DNA from: Deltaproteobacteria bacterium
GTDB lineage: Bacteria > Myxococcota_A > UBA796 > SXON01
DNA length: 64,000 nt
Reading direction: 5' to 3'
Assembly (NCBI GenBank): GCA_947445035.1
Contig: CANFCK010000004.1
Location: 124,001 to 188,000, forward strand
Shown: positions 62,363-64,000 of the stretch, in pieces
Layout: the number at the start of each line of letters is the position of its first letter
Numbering within the stretch: position 1 is the first letter of the stretch
Position numbers and translations under genes: made by a program
Notes under the pieces: generated by a model
Seen by the model: the letters and a program-made list of their open reading frames with translations, nothing else
Databases searched by the model: none
What the model was told of the DNA's origin: nothing

Positions 62363-62403
62363 GCGCGCCCGGCTCTGATACACTCCGGGCCGAGGCTGCG
62401 CGG

Positions 62404-62763
62404 ATGAAGAATCTGATCTCGCTCTTGCTTGTGGTCGGCGCTGTGGCCGGCGGCGGGTGGCTCACCTACTTCGGGCCGTACTACATGGACTCCTACCGCA
62501 TGGAGGAGATCACCCAGTCGGTGGCGCTCACGTGGGCGGCGTACACCAAGCCCCGGGCGGAAAGCGAGCTTCTGTCGCAGTTCCGCGATCGCGACATCGA
62601 CTACATCACGCCCGAGCACTGCAACATGAAGGAGATGGGCGGAGACTTCCACGTGTCCTGTACGTGGCAGGTGGACGTGTACCCCCCACTCGTGGGTGGC
62701 CGCCGGCTCGACTTCACGGTTGAAAGTGTTGCGTCGAAGGACGGCAGGCTGGTCGACGACTGA
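62404..62763 (+). CDS. Small membrane-anchored protein, DUF4845-like
   Basis: 119 residues. One N-terminal membrane span (NLISLLLVVGAVAGGGWLTYF) and an outside domain with DYITPEHCNMKEMGG and VSCTWQVDVYPP. The layout resembles DUF4845 proteins, which are also found beside lepA/lepB genes; the match is by layout only. It overlaps pyrR by one base (TGATG), so it is cotranscribed. Confidence 0.6.
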   Translation: MKNLISLLLVVGAVAGGGWLTYFGPYYMDSYRMEEITQSVALTWAAYTKPRAESELLSQFRDRDIDYITPEHCNMKEMGGDFHVSCTWQVDVYPPLVGGRRLDFTVESVASKDGRLVDD

Positions 62764-63296
62764 TGGGCGAGGTGATTGATCGTGCTGCGCTGAAGAGCGC
62801 GGTGGGGCGCCTCGCTGACGAGTTGACGGTCGCGATGGCCGACGCGCCGCGGTGGGCGCTGGTCGGCGTTCGGTCAGGCGGCATCCCGCTCGCAGACGCG
62901 CTGGCCGACGCGATCGCTGGCCGCACCGCCAGCGCGCCGGCCCGTGGTGACGTCGACATCACCCTGTACCGTGACGACCTCTACACGGGCTTCGAACGCC
63001 CGGTGCTCGGCGACACCGACCTTCCGTTCGAGGTCAACGGCTGCGGCCTGATCTTGGTAGACGACGTGCTCTTCACCGGGCGGACGATCCGCGCCGCGCT
63101 GGGCGAGGTGGTCGACTACGGTCGACCGGCCTTTGTCCGCCTTTGTGTTTTGGTCGATCGCGGGCACCGCGAACTGCCCATCGCCCCCGATTTCTGGGGC
63201 TTCCGCCTGCCGACCGCGAAGTCGGACCGAGTGGTCGTCGACTGGCGGGAAGGCGTCGTGCGGTTGGAAGCCACGCCGAAGGTGATTCCAAGTTAG
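62763..63296 (+). CDS. pyrR: PyrR: pyrimidine operon regulator / uracil phosphoribosyltransferase
   Basis: 177 residues. LILVDDVLFTGRTIRAAL is the PRPP-binding motif, ALVGVRSGGIPLA the pyrophosphate loop and DITLYRDDLY the flexible loop of PyrR. It binds pyr mRNA to control attenuation and has uracil phosphoribosyltransferase activity. It precedes pyrB by 10 bases, the standard pyrR-pyrB arrangement. No PyrR-binding mRNA loop or attenuator was recognised before it. Confidence 0.93.
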   Translation: MGEVIDRAALKSAVGRLADELTVAMADAPRWALVGVRSGGIPLADALADAIAGRTASAPARGDVDITLYRDDLYTGFERPVLGDTDLPFEVNGCGLILVDDVLFTGRTIRAALGEVVDYGRPAFVRLCVLVDRGHRELPIAPDFWGFRLPTAKSDRVVVDWREGVVRLEATPKVIPS

Positions 63297-63306
63297 CTCC
63301 CCGGAC

Positions 63307-64000
63307 GTGACGAAGAAGGACCTCCTCGGGCTGCGCGGAATGCCCCGCGCCGAAATCGAAGAGATCCTGTCCACCGCGGCTTCGATGCGCGAAGTTGGCA
63401 GGCGTCGCATCAAGAAGGTGCCGACCCTCCGGGGTCGGCTCGTGGTCACTCTGTTCTTCGAGAACAGCACCCGAACCCGGACCAGCTTCGAGCTCGCGGC
63501 CAAGCGACTCAGCGCGGATACGCTCGGCTTTTCGGTCAGCAACTCCAGCACGACCAAGGGCGAGTCGTTGATGGACACCGCCCGCAACATCCACGCCATG
63601 TCGCCCGATGCGATCATCATTCGGCACAGTTGTGCCGGGGCGCCGCACCTTTTGGCGCGCAGCTTCCCGTTTAGCGTGCTCAATGCCGGGGATGGCATCA
63701 ACGAACATCCGTCGCAAGCGCTGCTGGACATGCTGACGATGCGCGATCATTGGGGTAGTCTGGAGGGCCGTACTGTCGCCATCGTAGGCGATATCCAACA
63801 TAGCCGCGTCGCGCGTTCAAATATTCATGGACTCACGACGATGGGCGCCCGGGTTCTGGTTGCTGGCCCCGGGACGATGTGCCGGTCGGAGCTGTCCGGA
63901 CTCCCCGTCGAACGGCGCCACACCATCGACGATGTGGTGGGCGAAGCCGACGCCATCATGATGTTGCGCATCCAGCGTGAACGGCTCGGGCGTGCGGTGC
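63307..64000 (+). CDS. pyrB: Aspartate carbamoyltransferase catalytic subunit, N-terminal part (cut by window edge)
   Basis: 231 residues seen, gene continues past the edge. Joins carbamoyl phosphate and aspartate in pyrimidine synthesis. It starts at GTG 63307 (VTKKDLLGLRGM) and shows FFENSTRTRTSFELAAKRL (carbamoyl-phosphate site), HPSQALLDMLT and VAIVGDIQHSRVARSN (aspartate domain), all intact. It sits 10 bases after pyrR. Confidence 0.95.
   Translation, partial: MTKKDLLGLRGMPRAEIEEILSTAASMREVGRRRIKKVPTLRGRLVVTLFFENSTRTRTSFELAAKRLSADTLGFSVSNSSTTKGESLMDTARNIHAMSPDAIIIRHSCAGAPHLLARSFPFSVLNAGDGINEHPSQALLDMLTMRDHWGSLEGRTVAIVGDIQHSRVARSNIHGLTTMGARVLVAGPGTMCRSELSGLPVERRHTIDDVVGEADAIMMLRIQRERLGRAV

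Noticed and set aside
62700..62763. PyrR attenuator or RNA hairpin before pyrR
   Set aside because: The upstream sequence is coding for the small membrane protein and no anti-terminator/terminator pair was seen.

Overview
The window is GC-rich, gene-dense DNA that most resembles a myxobacterium (Myxococcota). The signs are: MYXO-CTERM-like C-termini (Cys, hydrophobic stretch, Arg cluster) on two secreted proteins; many short-signal lipoproteins with Asp/Thr- or Pro/Gly-rich linkers; a Hanks-type kinase with a PEGA domain; a complete-looking mevalonate operon; CotH, thrombospondin type 3 and FG-GAP type surface proteins; and bacterial microcompartment (BMC) shell proteins that, as I remember the Haliangium ochraceum sequences, are close to that set. 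No rRNA, tRNA, CRISPR array, insertion sequence or phage gene was seen. No stretch above 300 bases lacks a gene; the largest gaps are 60291-60568 (a gene remnant) and 7363-7567 (nothing recognised).

Layout. 1-7362: isopentenyl diphosphate isomerase (cut by the window edge) and, beyond a small convergent lipoprotein gene, the minus-strand mevalonate operon fadD-like, mvaA, mvaK1, mvaD, mvaK2. 7568-12789: an oligopeptide-type ABC importer (binding lipoprotein, two permeases, fused double ATPase) whose second permease is split by a frameshift. 12867-19778: CotH-like lipoprotein, an orphan ABC ATPase, several unknown lipoproteins and two tandem cyclophilins. 19782-23808: rsh, gmk, yicC and a small degenerate rhodanese-like gene. 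23844-30042: the BMC operon (two BMC-T, one BMC-H, three BMC-P, acylating aldehyde dehydrogenase, class II aldolase) with a rhomboid-protease gene embedded in it. 30133-32856: lipoprotein, asparagine-synthetase-like pseudoenzyme and cysteine-free redoxin-like protein. 32860-40649: a DedA-like membrane protein, then Ser/Thr kinase, TonB-dependent receptor with TPR/PEGA front end, OmpA-family protein and a TSP3/MYXO-CTERM protein. 40637-46468: glycosyltransferase, a frameshifted gene, lipoproteins, DsbD and a DUF1279-like membrane protein. 46612-55479: radical SAM protein and a polysaccharide locus (methyltransferase, phosphodiesterase-like, Wzc-type kinase, Wzy/WaaL-type ligase). 55479-60290: metalloprotease, LVIVD-repeat lipoprotein and a PKD/propeller/dihaem-peroxidase lipoprotein. 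60569-64000: lepA, a small membrane protein, pyrR and the start of pyrB.

How it fits together. The BMC operon encodes a shell and two lumen-type enzymes that would split a deoxysugar phosphate (fuculose- or rhamnulose-phosphate type) into dihydroxyacetone phosphate and lactaldehyde and oxidise the aldehyde to an acyl-CoA. Both enzymes carry terminal helices of the encapsulation-peptide kind. The operon reads in the same direction into yicC-gmk-rsh with gaps of at most 39 bases, so carbon-source metabolism and (p)ppGpp genes may be co-transcribed. Genes are very tightly packed, with ATGA, GTGA, TTGA and TGATG stop/start overlaps at many junctions, so translational coupling is probably common here.

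The most unusual items are the rhomboid gene inside the BMC operon, the paired catalytically empty AsnB-like and redoxin-like genes next to it, the 200-residue disordered front end on mevalonate kinase, and the kinase/TonB-receptor/OmpA cluster in which the kinase and receptor share PEGA modules.
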